From positions 25,658,923 to 25,722,922 of the forward strand of contig OU452222.1 in the NCBI GenBank assembly GCA_911728455.2: 64,000 bases of DNA, read 5' to 3'. A model generated the notes under the pieces. The model was not told the origin of the DNA. It ran no database searches and saw only the letters and a list, made by a program, of their open reading frames with translations. Of this stretch, positions 23,801 through 35,395 are shown in pieces (positions within the stretch are counted from its first letter, which is position 1; each line of letters begins with the position of its first letter). Source of the DNA: Marthasterias glacialis. Lineage: Eukaryota > Echinodermata > Asteroidea > Forcipulatida > Asteriidae. A program made the position numbers and the translations under genes.

Positions 23801-26800
23801 TGGGACATGTTCCCACATGTGATTCCGAAGAGCGTCTTCACATCGGCATGAGAAGCCACATTCGGAACACTTGAGAAGCAGCTCATTCACCCTGTTGTGA
23901 TTCTTCATGTGTCTTTGGAGGCTGGTGAGCTTGCTGGTTACGAAGGGGCAGCTGCTGCACTTATACACATGAGTGGCATTGTGGACACTTGCATGTGAGA
24001 GTATGCGCGATTGGACAGTGGTGAAGAAATCACAGAGTTTACATTTGAAGATCTTTGCATCCTTGTGCTCAGAGAGATGGTAGAGCAGATTGACGTAGCT
24101 GTCTGTGATATGACTACACAGTTCGCACTTTATTTTTGCAGGTTTCTCATCTGAAGAGCATCCCACATCTTGGACTGTCTCCTCCTCGACGTCTCTTGTT
24201 TGAATCCTTCCCGCCTGCTTGGATTTCTCACAACAATTACACAGTGGCTTCTTTTTGCTCTGCAGCTGCTCCTCGCTCGGAGTGAAAAGACAGGGACAGT
24301 TCGGACACTTGTAGAGCGCATCAGTTTGATTTGGGGATGCTGCTCGTCTGACATCGCAGCAGCTATTTGAAAGGGAACTCCTTCTCAATGAGCCTTCAGA
24401 CCGCCCCCTTCTGGACCTCTTCAACTTTTCGCTATCGTTCACTAGCTCTGTCAGTTTCTGAATAACAACTGATAGGACATCATCTTTGCTGGGTGTGGCA
24501 TCGCTGGCTTGAGTTTGTTTTGGCAAAGACATGAGCTCCCTGTGTCTAAGATCATCTTCGTAGCTTGGGCTCTCAGAGTTAAACGTTACCTTCAAACAAC
24601 GAGAATCCAGAGTTGTTGATAGTTTGTCACCTGTAGAAGAAAAAAAAGGGCCAAAATGATTGAAAAATGAAAACTTTGAGAAATTTACTTGAAATCAGTC
24701 CTGCTTGAAATGCAAGAACAAACTAAACTAGAAGTTATGTGATTCGTAAAAACAAACACAGAGGGGTTTTATTGGAGAGAACACAACATTTCACGACAAG
24801 TGTTAACAAAGACAATTTATTATCTAGCCTAAACTACATCAATATGGATCTACATGTACATGTACGTATGGTTGTGTACATGCACAAAGAGTGAAAGACC
24901 AACAAACCAAACTTAATGAAAGGCTAGTTGATCAATTCATACAATACATTTTCAATGTTTAATTTGCCTCTGGGATAAGGAGTATTATTTTTATGTTTTA
25001 CTGAGCAATGTATACTCAGTACTTTCCCGAGTTCTGTGAAAAAACATTTGAAAATCACATGTTCCTAACCGACAGATTGATGTCTGTATATTATAAGAAA
25101 AATTAAAATCTTTCCTTTTTTTAACATTATGTTTAAAGCCCCAGCTCAACATTGGTAAACTGACTGTAAATAATTCCATTCTTTACACAAATCAAGATAT
25201 TTGTGATAAAACCAACCTGTGAAAATGTCAGCTCATTTTGTTGTTTTATTTGCGAGAAAACAGTAAAACAGCATCTTTCTCTGTATTCCTATTGGCACAG
25301 TTTTCATCTCACTGAGACGAAAAATAATTTGGGATCTTATTTTACATGTATTTATTATTTAAAAATTATAACACTCCAGGCGCAAATATTTCAAGGAAAG
25401 TTGTCTACCATCATTATCTTTACACTGTGTAAGGTATATATAAATCTGTGAACATTCATGTTTTTCTTCTTACCAATGTTGTAGTATTGTAGTATCTTAC
25501 AATGTGCTGGGTTGTGCTGAGCTCTTTGTGAGTTGTTTTTGTGGATTGTTGCTTTTATTGGTGTTGATCCGCCCCGTAGGTGTTTTTACAAATCCAATTT
25601 GCTAGGTGTTTCTAATTGTATACATTAGTGTTTTTACTGTTGTTGCTTTGATTGTATTTTTAGATGTACTATGATCCGTCATGGATAAATTTTTTGCGAG
25701 TTTTTATTCTTATATACTTTTAGTCATTTTGTTGTTCAGCGCATTTGAACAAACTCTATTTGGAATTTGCGCTTTATAAATGAATAAATTATTATAAATT
25801 ATAATGTTGAGCTGGAACTTCTGGAATCAATCTGTTTTATTTTTGAAAGTTTATTTTAACCTGTCATGTTTAACCTGTCTGTACATGTGCATAGTGTTAG
25901 TGGACATGCATCTTTTGGGCAACAAAGTCACATCTGACAAGTGTATTTCCAGCCCTCGATCATCGACATAGCTCATCATGCCATAGACAAAATGCAAAAC
26001 ACAGCTTTCCTAATGGCGGCTACTTCCTTATGTTGGAACCATTGGGACTTTACCATCTTGAAAAATTACAAAACTCAGCCTTTCTAAATGGTGGCTGCTT
26101 CCTTTTCATGTACATGTTGGGTCAACGGAATTATGTTTCAGTATGTTGAACACCTGTCAGATTTTAGGGCAGAAACTGAACTTCCCCTAACCCTTCAAAA
26201 TCTAACTCCACAATTTGTTTGATTCTGCTTGACTGATAAATGCAGTTAACCAATAGGCCTACATGTGCTTGTGTATGGGCAGGCATGATATGGTGAGGGC
26301 AATGCAGTTTTTTCACAGTAAAGGGCACCTCTAGGCCCTGTATGAGGAAAATACAATTTCTACTGGAACAATTCAAGGGGCACCAATAGCTAGGGGGTAC
26401 GGAGGCCAATGCCTTGGCATGTCAAGCCTGCATTAGCATTTTAAAGGTATAGTGGACACTGTATAGTGGACACTGTATGAGTGCAATGCTTGGTATGGGT
26501 ATATACCGTAATTTTCGGCCCAAAAGCCGCTCGGCCCATTAGCCGCTGCGCCCAAGAATTTACAAAACAAGATTCAGTTGTCAGCACATAAGCCGCTATA
26601 CCCCATAAACTGCAGTATTTTTTCAGAAAAAGATAAAAAATAAAGGCCATTGAGCACGTTTAATTTCAGGTGAACAATAGCGTGACCGCATTTACTGTAG
26701 TCAACACAGAAACAGTGGCCAAATCCAGATCTGTATATTCCATTAAATACTTTTGAGCTTATCTGTAATGTCATTTACAAGCAATTTACAAGCCCAGCCA

Positions 26801-29800
26801 GCATGCGTACCTTACGTTGCGGTCTTCCGATCATGCACGTTGCAGCGACCATCATAAGCAAGAATTTACAGCAGCGTAACGTTTCCAGAAGTTTCCTCCG
26901 CTATCGGCAGAGGGCGCGCTACATTTTTATAGCGCCCTTCAGTGGCAACTTACGGCAAAGACTGCGGCAAAGACCGGTACAGTCCGTCAATGAATGCAAA
27001 ACGGTCGATAACATCCGACATTTTGCAACTTCCTGTTTACATGCATGTAGTGTATTGACGCACTGGTTTACAATTGCATAATCAGCAATGCACAGGTCGG
27101 CGTGCGGATACCAATCTATCTGATTGAACGCCGATGTGTTTTCAGCAGCGCTAGCTCGGTCGGCTTAACGTGTTTTGATTGAAATTGGATATCAACATTT
27201 GTCATAGATGAACTAAAGGCTTTTATATTTTCTGGATAGTTTTTTTTGTCACATTGCCATTTTCATTGTCATCTTGAATTTTTTTGTGCGAGTGCAGTAA
27301 TTTTTGGCTTACATTACTGACACATTGGCCCATAAGCCGCCCGGCCCATAAGCCGCGTGGAACTTTTTGCGGGCAAAAAACAACCAGCAAGCCGCGGCTT
27401 ATAGGCCGAAAATTACGGTATACAAATTTACCCAAACATGCCAAACCAAGTAGTGTCATAGTAACATGTACCACTATAATCGTAGTCCAACAGTTTGAAC
27501 ATTGAGTTACCACAAGGTGTGGAATTTTGTCTGAGTGAGGAAGGATCCTGGTAAGTCACTCAAGAGAGTTGGGGTTGAGGTTTGGAGATTTACATGTACA
27601 TGTACATGTACATATGACCCTATATCCGTTATTTAGAATCACCCCTCAACACCTCAACGACTGAAAAAAAAGAGTCAAAACTGACTCTTACAATATGCCA
27701 CAATGCCTAGAATTTTCCACTAGCCCACAGGACTTGTTGCTCAGAAAATTTACTGGACCAAGAAAAGTTTTGAAAAGACCATCTAAATCTATTTCTTTTT
27801 ATTTTGTATAAATTTGTTTATGATGAAGTTGGTCATTGTTGGTACTGAAAAAGCTAAGAAAAACTTAGGCAACTATAATTTTAATAAGCCCTGGACTGCG
27901 CGGTTTTGGCCCAATGTTTCATCAATCACTGGACTCGGGTCAGTGGTCAAGTGGGTATTTCGAGCCTCGTACGAAGATGGAGATGAAAGCATAGCCAGGG
28001 GACTTTGTGGAGTGCTGGCACATTTACATATGTACATGTAGAGTGGAAGTTTTGCATTAATCACTGTGATACGAAATTAAAAAAAAAAAAACACTGGTAA
28101 GCTTTTCACACAAATGCTGGCTCCATGAGGCACCATACATGTACAATGTAGCACATGATTGGTCTACATGTATAGGGGCAATGCAAACAGAGATGCTTTC
28201 TTACACCCATTTCAGACTAGCGCTCCAGAGTCGTGCCGAACCAAATTATTGAATTAAGTACATGAAAAGTTTGACGTCTGAAACAGTTAGGAGTGACTAG
28301 AAGCACTTAGCAGTTGAAAGATCGACTGTTGCAGTCGGTCGGAATGACTCTGGAGCGTCTTTGGTTCAGACGTCGATCTTGTCATGAGCCGAACCTAATG
28401 CAAATTTATGCTAATTAAGTTTGCCTGTCTGAAACCGTAATCTAGAGTCGCTCCAGACCTATTTGGTTCGGCGCGACTCTGGAGCGCCAGTCTGAAACGA
28501 GTGTTACAGATTTGTATAAAAACTTGGCCCTTATTCCTCCAGGTCACAGGGCAGCGCAAAAAGAATGCCACACAGTCACGTGTTCATGTACATGTGATGT
28601 AGCTGCAATTATAGTGACTCTTTAAAATCATTAATAACTTCTAAGTCAATTTTGATGCAATCAAAAATAAAAGTTATGAATCACTGAATGTGAATGTGCT
28701 GAGTCAGGGAAACCAGTCCAAACAAGACGTTGTTAAGCGTGCCGTGTGTTTTAGTGGAAAGGATCACCGTCTACAAAGAGCGCCCTCATGCTCCTAATGA
28801 AAGGCTCACTGCAGTAAAAAATATATAGGCCTAGCAGATGGGTGAAAACACATCTTGTATGCTGGCTAAGAAAATATTGGAGTAGGATTTCTAAGTTGAT
28901 TCTTTGAACTGAAATGAAATGCCATGGGATTGGCCTATCCAGTATCCAGGTATCAGGAAGGATGCGTAAAATGGTCTTTTCTTTTAGTGGGTTAAATGCA
29001 ATAGTGTTTTTAGTGCTGCATCAGGTACTTCCCAAACATTAGGGGCCTATCATGCCTATAGGGTTTTAAAGTATCAGTCATGGATACCCCAGTTTGTTTA
29101 GGGACGATTTGGGAAGTCCTTTTGGTTGAAGGTAGTCACATGTCCATTTAAGACTGCGTTTAAACAGCTGATAAAGACATACATGTAGCTGGAACTGTGA
29201 ATGCGCATTCTGCGCTCATTTAGCCATATGTGTGTTGGCGCGCTAGCTTGCGTGTGCTAATTTACGTGTAACATAATATGTACATGTACATGTAGCGGTA
29301 CTCAATATTACTTGTTCGTGCACGTACAAACAAACGAGTGTCGCAAGCAATTTGACCTTTCACAAAATGGAGCCTTCCTGAGGATGTGACAGGAATTGAA
29401 AAGTATATTCACAAAAGAGAAAAGTTTTACAGAGTTTCCTACGTTATGACGCTTTTTAACAGAGAAGGCATGGATATGGATGGGAATAAAAGAGCAGTGA
29501 TTTGGTTTTAAACGACCAATCAAAACTTTGCAGGGTCGTGGCCGTGTAATAAAGGACCTCGCCTTCGGCTCAATCCTTTATCACAAGGCCACTACCCTGC
29601 CGGTTTTAAACAGCAATTAAAACCTCAGTCGCCACTCTTTTATTCTCTTATTACGATTAACAAGTAGATTTATGGACAAGTCATGTCGTTCATGTTACAC
29701 TGACTGCAGGTATCAGTATCAGGTTTTCTGAATGATTTGTTGACTTGGTTTTGATATTTAAAGGTCCCATGAATTAATTTTTTTTATTGGTTAAAAAAAC

Positions 29801-32800
29801 GAAGTACATGTATGCCTATCATAGTGTACTATTATTTTTTTTACATTTTTTACATGCCTATTTACCATAGAAATAACAATTTTTAAAATTAGGGGATTGC
29901 CGCGCTCCACCCACCCTTCCTCATTAACATAAAATCTGGGACGTAGACAGTGGACCGGCTGACCAGGGCCATGTGTGTGACAATAACACACAATGCATTG
30001 TTGACCACTCGGCACCAGAGCTGTCTTTAAATGACACATTTTCGGGGCTCAATTAAAGTGTATTAACGCATAACAAACACATCAAAATAAGCAATTTTTT
30101 GTATTGGTTAAAAAAAAAAAAAAAGTATGTGACAAAATACCTCTTCATGGGCCCTTTGATAAGAAATCTCAACTAATAATTTGACAGGAAACACAGCAGA
30201 GGTGGCCAGGGCCCTATTTCAAAGAGCCGCTTAAGCAGAAAATATTGCTTAAAATTTTGCTGCTAAGCAGAAACGAGCAGGATACCAGTCACAAATTGTA
30301 CATGTGACATTGTAGTTTGGCCGGTAACTTTATTCTGGTAAGCATAATTTTGTTGTGCTCAGCTGCTTTTTGTGCTTAGGCAGCTCTATGAAATTGGCCC
30401 CAGTTGGCCACTTAGCATTCCTCACGTTAGCAGTTTTTCCAATGGTTGTAACGTTTTTTTTAAGTACCTGAAATCAGCTAAAGTGTTTCAAAATATGAAT
30501 GGACATACAGGCTTAAAGGTACACACCATCCTTGTTTGGCAATTTTGGGCAATTTTAGGCGCTAGCTTAGACAAAAGCATGACAAGAAAGGTCTCCCAAA
30601 AGTAGTATATAAACCTCCACAACAACCCATAAATTTAACCAATTTGTGAGTTGTTTAAAGGAAAACATAAGTGCACCTGACTTTTCGGCTTCAAAAAATT
30701 GAAGCCAAAAAGTCACAAGATCATTCGACTAGTTTTATTTCCATCCGTTTAAAACTTAGGGGTAAATGTATGTGAATAAACAACAAAGGTGGTCATATAT
30801 TCCAGTTATGGCTCAAAGTTATTAATATTGATAGAAATTGCATTTCAAAATTTATATTACGAGACTCTGGGTAACAGACCGTGTGGCTTGGTCCGTAGGG
30901 CAAAAGCAACTACACAGCCCATTAAGAGAATCCATAGTCTCAGTGTGTTTTTAACAAACACATCAAGTGATATGATCCGGAACTTGATCAAACAGATCAC
31001 TAATATTACACTTAAAGGTCTTTTTTTTATTGGAATTTGGGATTTTAAATTTTCATTTCACGATTTACATGAAAGCCGTACAAGGTTTTTCACCAAAAGT
31101 CCAAAAAGATGGAGTGCCGAATCCGCGATTGCGATTGAGCCACACACCCGGCCCAAAACAGCGAAAAAGCAGCCAGTGGCATCATTTGCGCAGAGCTGAG
31201 CTCCTACCGGTAGTCATCAGTCAGGTGATCACTGGTTCAAGTTTGTTGTCGTGACGCCTCATAGTGATACATGCAAAGAGGTCTCCATTTTGAGAGGTCA
31301 GCTCAGGCAGTGAAAACCATGTTCGTTATCCATGGTTTGTGGACGCGTTTTTCGTAAGAAAAATTTGACGGACTGGTTCCTTAAATACAGAATTAATGTA
31401 ATTACAATAACAAAGTATTTAGGGAGCAGACTACATGAAGTTGAAGTCACTAAATTTGATGATTGCAACGGCTGAATATGCGTATACGGTGTCCTTTGAC
31501 CTCCTTTGTTTATTTCGATGACTTTTTGTAAATTACAGGACTTGTGAGTTACATTTTTTTTTCCAGAAATGTTCACAAAGGTACACTTGTATAACTTTGA
31601 AGTCGTATACTATATATTTTTGTGGAATTTGAGGATGGTATGTACAGTACCTCTAAGCTGAAAACAATTTGAGTTGATTCATTTTATTTTTCTAGTGTTT
31701 ATTTCAAAAATCACCCTCAAAGTCAAAATTTCATCAAAATTTGACAGGAAATCTACCTGCACTTCCCGTCCTCTTTTTTGATAAAGATTTAAAGCAATTA
31801 AAAAAATTAATAATCCTATTCAACTCAAATTGTTTTCGATATTAAGCCTGCATGTTTCTTCACAAGTCAACATTTTTGGTGTGGTTTCAGGTACTCAAAA
31901 AAAAGTTTTGACCATTGGAAAAACTGCGGCCCCCTTTACTTTGTTTCCCGTCATTCAGGGCCTATATTACATGTATTTTATTTTTTACCACTACACCTAT
32001 GTGTGGTAACCTATCTATAGCACAGTATACTTAGTGCCTTCTGCAATTGAGATGCAATTGGCTGCAGTACCTGCTGCCAATTATTCAGTATTCAAACTAC
32101 CATCTCATCACCCAGCACGCTCGGTGGCAGTAATCAAGAAGCTTATGACAAACTAGATTGTGAAGGTCGTCAATTCCAATCCCATCCAAGTAGGATGGAT
32201 TTTGGATTGTTGATTTTTTTTCTCCGCAGGGCCAGAAAGTGCTGAGTATAATAAATGTATAAAAGTTGCTGCTTATCACACATTGGTGTATGGGTAAAAA
32301 CCAAATAAGTATTCTTTATCCCGATGCACTTTTTTCATTAAGAGCTATTAAATCTCAACTAGTTCTGAAAATCATTTTAACAAAAAAAACCATTTCTGTT
32401 CAGTAGGATTACAATTTTACATGATGGAGATAGAATCTAGTGTTTGCGGTAGTGCCATGTACATGTACACACACATGTACATACAAATTTGTCTTTGTCT
32501 TGCTGTCTTGAGTTGCTGGTGGTTCTGAAAAGAACCGGTGGTGTACTGTAAGTAGCATTTGAAACTTTGCATGATGGAGATACAATCTAGTACTAAGTAC
32601 ATGCCGTTAACACCATGTACATGAGTAGGATTTGAAACTTTGCATGATGGAGATAAAAATCTAGTACTAAGTATGCCGTTAACACCATGTACATGAGTAG
32701 GATTTGAAAATTTGCTTGGTGGAGATACAATCTAGTGTTAAGTATGCCGTAACACCATGTACATGAGTAGGATTTGAAACTTTGCATGATGGAGATACAA

Positions 32801-33358
32801 TCTAGTGTTAAGTTTGCAGTAACACCATGTACATGAGTAGGATTTAAAAATTTGCTTGGTGGAGATACAACCTAGTGTTAAGTATGCCGTAACACCATGT
32901 ACATGAGTAGGATTTGAAACTTTGCATGATGGAGATACAATCTAGTACTAAGTATGCCGTTAACACCATGTACATGAGTAGGATTTGAAAATTTGCTTGG
33001 TGGAGATACAACCTAGTGTTAAGTATGCCGTTAACACCATGTACATGAGTAGGATTTGAAAATCTGCATGGTGGAGATACAATCTAGTATTAAGTTTGCT
33101 GTAACACCATGTACATTGGTGCACTGGTTTTCTTCAGAACCTTAACCAGGTTTTCTTCAGTACCACATTTCATAGAGTGATTGTTAATAAGGATTCTTTA
33201 TCAGAGGTTTGAATATTACCTTCAGCAGACACCGTATGAAGGCTTTCAGCACTGCAAGGACTCCGGGTGACTCCGCTTCTCCCAACATCTTCATCTGTAA
33301 GCTCAGGTAAGTTGACTCGTTCCACAATGACTGGCAATGATGGGACTGATGCTTCCAT
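20894..33358 (-). CDS. ZNF507: ZNF507-like multi-C2H2 zinc finger protein
   Basis: Predicted nuclear DNA-binding regulator. Coding exons 33358-33220 and 24630-20894 (minus strand) join at phase 1 to 1291 codons plus stop; the large ORF alone would start at TTG, and 24631-24632 is a good acceptor (ttcttctacag). Domains: an N-terminal VVIQKLTELV segment; four clustered C2H2 fingers (about residues 213-321); a fifth (375-399) followed by HAWRHAGEIGCSYP; a 500-residue Ser/Glu-rich linker with KRKKS; then fingers from about 910 to 1175, including one C2HC-like; and a last finger at 1232-1256. HAGEIGCSYPI, the LKSHMWRHASDPNYNY motif and the final CCQECGF finger place it with ZNF507. It is longer than human ZNF507 (about 950 residues), with more fingers. 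ATG 33358 follows an acceptor-like ttcttcttgtag, so untranslated exon(s) lie further upstream. Confidence 0.9.
25135..25820 (+). mobile_element. MITE of the 13947 family, split by a later insertion
   Basis: Starts aaagccccagctcaacattg. The interior matches the family, including the centre tctcactgagacg. The right end is interrupted at accaatgttg and resumes as aatgttgagctggaactt after the insertion at 25482-25802. It lies in the long intron of the ZNF507-like gene. Confidence 0.85.
25482..25802 (+). mobile_element. Retroposon 3' fragment nested in a MITE
   Basis: About 320 bp, flanked by the 7-bp direct repeat AATGTTG (25475-25481 and 25803-25809), which is a single copy in the intact MITE. 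It ends gcgctttataaatg followed by aataaattattataa, a 3' tail style typical of non-LTR retroposons. No ORF; the family is unknown. Confidence 0.8.
26514..27420. mobile_element. TIR element with TACCGTAATTTTCGGCC ends
   Basis: 907 bp between taccgtaattttcggcc and its exact inverse, with TA on both sides (26512-26513, 27421-27422), consistent with a TA target duplication. The subterminal regions repeat variants of ggcccataagccgc. No transposase ORF; non-autonomous. Located in the ZNF507-like intron. Confidence 0.85.
27423..28202. other. Intronic stretch, repeat fragments only
   Basis: 27430-27545 resembles parts of 16290-16500 (agtccaacagtttg.. gagttacca.. gtgagg), a weak dispersed repeat. 27590-27612 is a run of acatgt. 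A short ORF at 27814-28041 has no family or splice support. Confidence 0.5.
28203..28504. mobile_element. MITE with ends built on tttcagact.gcgctccagag
   Basis: 302 bp. The left end acacccatttcagactagcg and the inverse of the right end (acactcgtttcagactggcg) match over about 40 bases, on through ctccagagtcg.gccgaacc. The interior has further gactctggagcg copies. No ORF; in the ZNF507-like intron. Confidence 0.85.
28505..29529. other. Intronic stretch, nothing recognised
   Basis: Contains tacatgtacatg runs (29279-29293) and no gene, TIR pair or tandem array that I could support. Confidence 0.5.
29530..29600. repeat. Hairpin with 27-nt arms
   Basis: Arms 29530-29556 and 29574-29600 pair with about three mismatches (gcagggt.gtggcc core); the loop contains cgccttcggctc. 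It resembles a short snapback element. No target duplication was identified. Confidence 0.7.
29760..30157. mobile_element. MITE with aaaggtcccatgaa ends
   Basis: Left aaaggtcccatgaa and right ttcatgggcccttt are inverse with one difference. Inside each end is a ttattggttaaaaaa or gtattggttaaaaaa block in the same orientation. About 398 bp, non-coding; in the ZNF507-like intron. Confidence 0.65.
30209..30401. mobile_element. MITE with gggccctattt / aaattggccc ends
   Basis: 193 bp, from gggccctatttcaaagagc to gctctatgaaattggccc. Internal mirrored blocks include agcagaaaatattgctta and gtgctcagctgctttttgtg. Non-coding. Confidence 0.75.
30402..32057. other. Intronic stretch with one inverted pair
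   Basis: 30513 begins ttaaaggtacacaccatcc, close to the TTAA element terminus, but no matching right end was found. A small hairpin (gacttttcggcttc / gaagccaaaaagtc) lies at 30680-30715. A 17-bp perfect inverted pair is described separately. No exon recognised. Confidence 0.5.
31661..31836. repeat. 17-bp perfect inverted repeat
   Basis: aaaacaatttgagttga (31661-31677) and its exact inverse (31820-31836), about 140 bases apart. Possible ends of a small element. Confidence 0.5.
32058..32290 (+). mobile_element. Decayed tRNA-derived SINE
   Basis: Shares the order of blocks with the better copy at 50726-50935: ctgcagtacctgctgcc, then attcaaact, then gcacgctcggtgg, then a decayed promoter region (caattccaatcc), a T-rich stretch, a Cgcagggcc block, gcactgagtata-like sequence (gtgctgagtataat) and cttatcacacattggtgta. 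The RNA polymerase III boxes are degraded. Lies in the ZNF507-like intron. Confidence 0.7.
32402..33115 (+). repeat. 70-71-bp minisatellite with alternating unit types
   Basis: About eight good units plus a degenerate first one, each with aacaccatgtacatgagtag and ggagatacaatctagt. Type A units read gaaactttgcatgatgg; type B units read gaaaatttgcttggtgg. From the third good unit they alternate B-A-B-A-B, and the last is mixed. The array ends about 105 bases from the donor of the 5' coding exon of the ZNF507-like gene, inside its intron. Confidence 0.92.
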
Positions 33359-33362
33359 GATG

Positions 33363-34968
33363 CTACAAGAAGAAAGATGATCGACACCCTTGCTCCTTCA
33401 TAGCTGTATCTATGCAAAGAAAATTCAAAAGAAATTGACATAAGTACAGTGCTTAGTTTAGTTTATTGACATTATTAAAGGTCCAATGAGTTTGAAAAAA
33501 TGCTTCATGCAGTTACATGTGTCTAGTTACCTAATATGCAGACCTGTTATTTTCAAAATTTATTCGAGATTTATATTGGAAAAAAATAAATAAAATTGTC
33601 GCAGTGCATGCCCAGTACAAGGATGTAATGACAAGTTCCCAGTGAAAGGAAATAAACGATTAGTGAAATTTTGTGTTTTAAAGAAAGTTTGATAAATTTT
33701 TGAAAATAAAAGTTATTATCTAGGAATGTTAAATTCTGCATTGGAATGGCAAACATGTCTTTGGGTTAATTCTAGCAACACAAATGTTACAATAATGCCA
33801 TATTTGTCATGTCAGGAGCCATTTTATTGCTTACCTACATCCTTTTAATACTGGGATGAAATACTCAATATGTGCCCAGTAAAATGGTGCAAGGTCTTAC
33901 GCCCTTTTACCGGGAACACAACAAAATTAGGGTTGAAACCTGCACCCCAAAAAAGGGGACAAATTCTTGACATATAGACCTAGGAACATGCCATCAGTCA
34001 GTGCGTGTGAAAGCGATACAACGTGCAAACTTAGACACGCATTGTAACTTCATGTGCTAAGTTATGCCATGTACATAACATTGAACATAAACAACTCTCT
34101 TGATATTTGGCTTTTGTTAAATGGAAAATGCCTTCAAGTTGTATTGTTGCTGGTTGCAACACTACTAAAAATGGTGTCAGATTCCCATGATACAAACGAA
34201 TTTGGAAGGCTGCTGTGAAACATACCAGAGCTAAATGGTCAGGAATGTGCATTATAATTCAGTGCCTAGATCTACGTCACTAAAGCACGCCCCCAGGCTG
34301 TATCGAAATGATTAACACAAATGTTGTGGGATAAATTAAAGTGTAATAAAATCAAAATAGTTCACTATAATGTTTTATTAAAGGGACATGCTGCCTTCGG
34401 ATTGGGCGCTTTTGGGTTGTAAAGAGTTTGTTATTAAATGAATGTAGTTGGGTAGATTTAAAAGTAGAATACATCCATTTGTAAAATGATTCCCATAAAT
34501 AACCCTCGAAATTGTGTAGTTTTTGTTCACCTTTCTGACAGAACATACGAAAGTGCGGTACGGTACATGGTGATTTGCATTTGTTTATTCGATCGAGGCT
34601 TTTCTTCTCGAAATCTGTGAAAAAAATTCCAGAGTTTGTACCAGACACCTTCGAGTGGCTGAATATTGAATAAAGCCAGTGAGGACAGTTCCAGCAAGTC
34701 TTGGAAATAGACCGATCCATTAAGCCCCGCCAACTAACGTATTGACCAATCAAAGCCTTGACAACACCACTGAAAGTCAGACAAATGTCCCACACGTTAA
34801 AAATAGATTACAAAAGTAAACAAACCGCCGCCATTGTTCTGACTCCCTACAGCACACACAACTGTACTTACTTTTGTTTTTAATTTTGTTCGTTTTTCTG
34901 ATGGTGCAAATTCCACAGCAGTGGTCCTTGTAGTTTTTGTACAGTCATGTAAAAGTAGTTTAACAGAA
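33363..34968. other. Upstream region of the ZNF507-like coding start
   Basis: No protein exon seen. 34378 begins attaaagggacatgctgcc, the look of a TTAA-ended element running to roughly 34850 but without a clear right end; the 147-codon reverse ORF in it is not accepted. acaatggcggcgg reads on the minus strand at about 34825-34840, resembling a YY1 site. Confidence 0.45.
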
Positions 34969-35216
34969 AATGATCGTCAGTACAATTACATGTATGCATT
35001 TTATTTCATCTTTGATTGATATCTGGAGAATCCAGTAGGCGATTTTCCAGCAACTCTGTTGAGTCTTAGGCATTTTTTTGTAACAGACTGACAGTGACAG
35101 AGGCGTTTTAAATCCACCTGCTGGTCCAGTTGCTATATGTTTCATGCCGGGGGGCTAGTACGACCGATAATGTCAAAACATCAAAATCTCAAAAAAGGAG
35201 TACAGTGCCCCAGTTA
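34969..35216 (+). repeat. Partial direct duplication, left copy
   Basis: aatgatcgt.agtacaatta through aaaaaagga and gcccc/gctccagtta recurs at 35699-35924 in the same order with many changes. The shared blocks include gccagtaggcgattttc and gataatgtcaaaa. Confidence 0.7.
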
Positions 35217-35395
35217 AAGCTACTCACTAAAAACGTCATTAAGCATGTTAAGTTCCTTTTGGTCATGAGTGTGTGAGAGTTCTGGCCGTGCGATGAACAA
35301 TCCGCTTGAATTTTACTTTTTAAAGGTGTAAATTAGCATTTTAGCTACCAATTCTTCCAGAGGAATATTTTTAAAAGGCATATGAAGCCCAACAT

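Noticed and set aside
30513-30735. Further TTAA transposon copy starting ttaaaggtacacacca
   Set aside because: Only the left 15 bases match, and no right end or interior homology was found.
32402-33115. CRISPR-like array
   Set aside because: Units of 70-71 bp vary throughout, with no unique spacers; it is a minisatellite in an animal intron.
34352-34795. 147-codon reverse ORF
   Set aside because: It lies in a repeat beginning attaaagggacatgctgcc, and there is no family motif or splice support.
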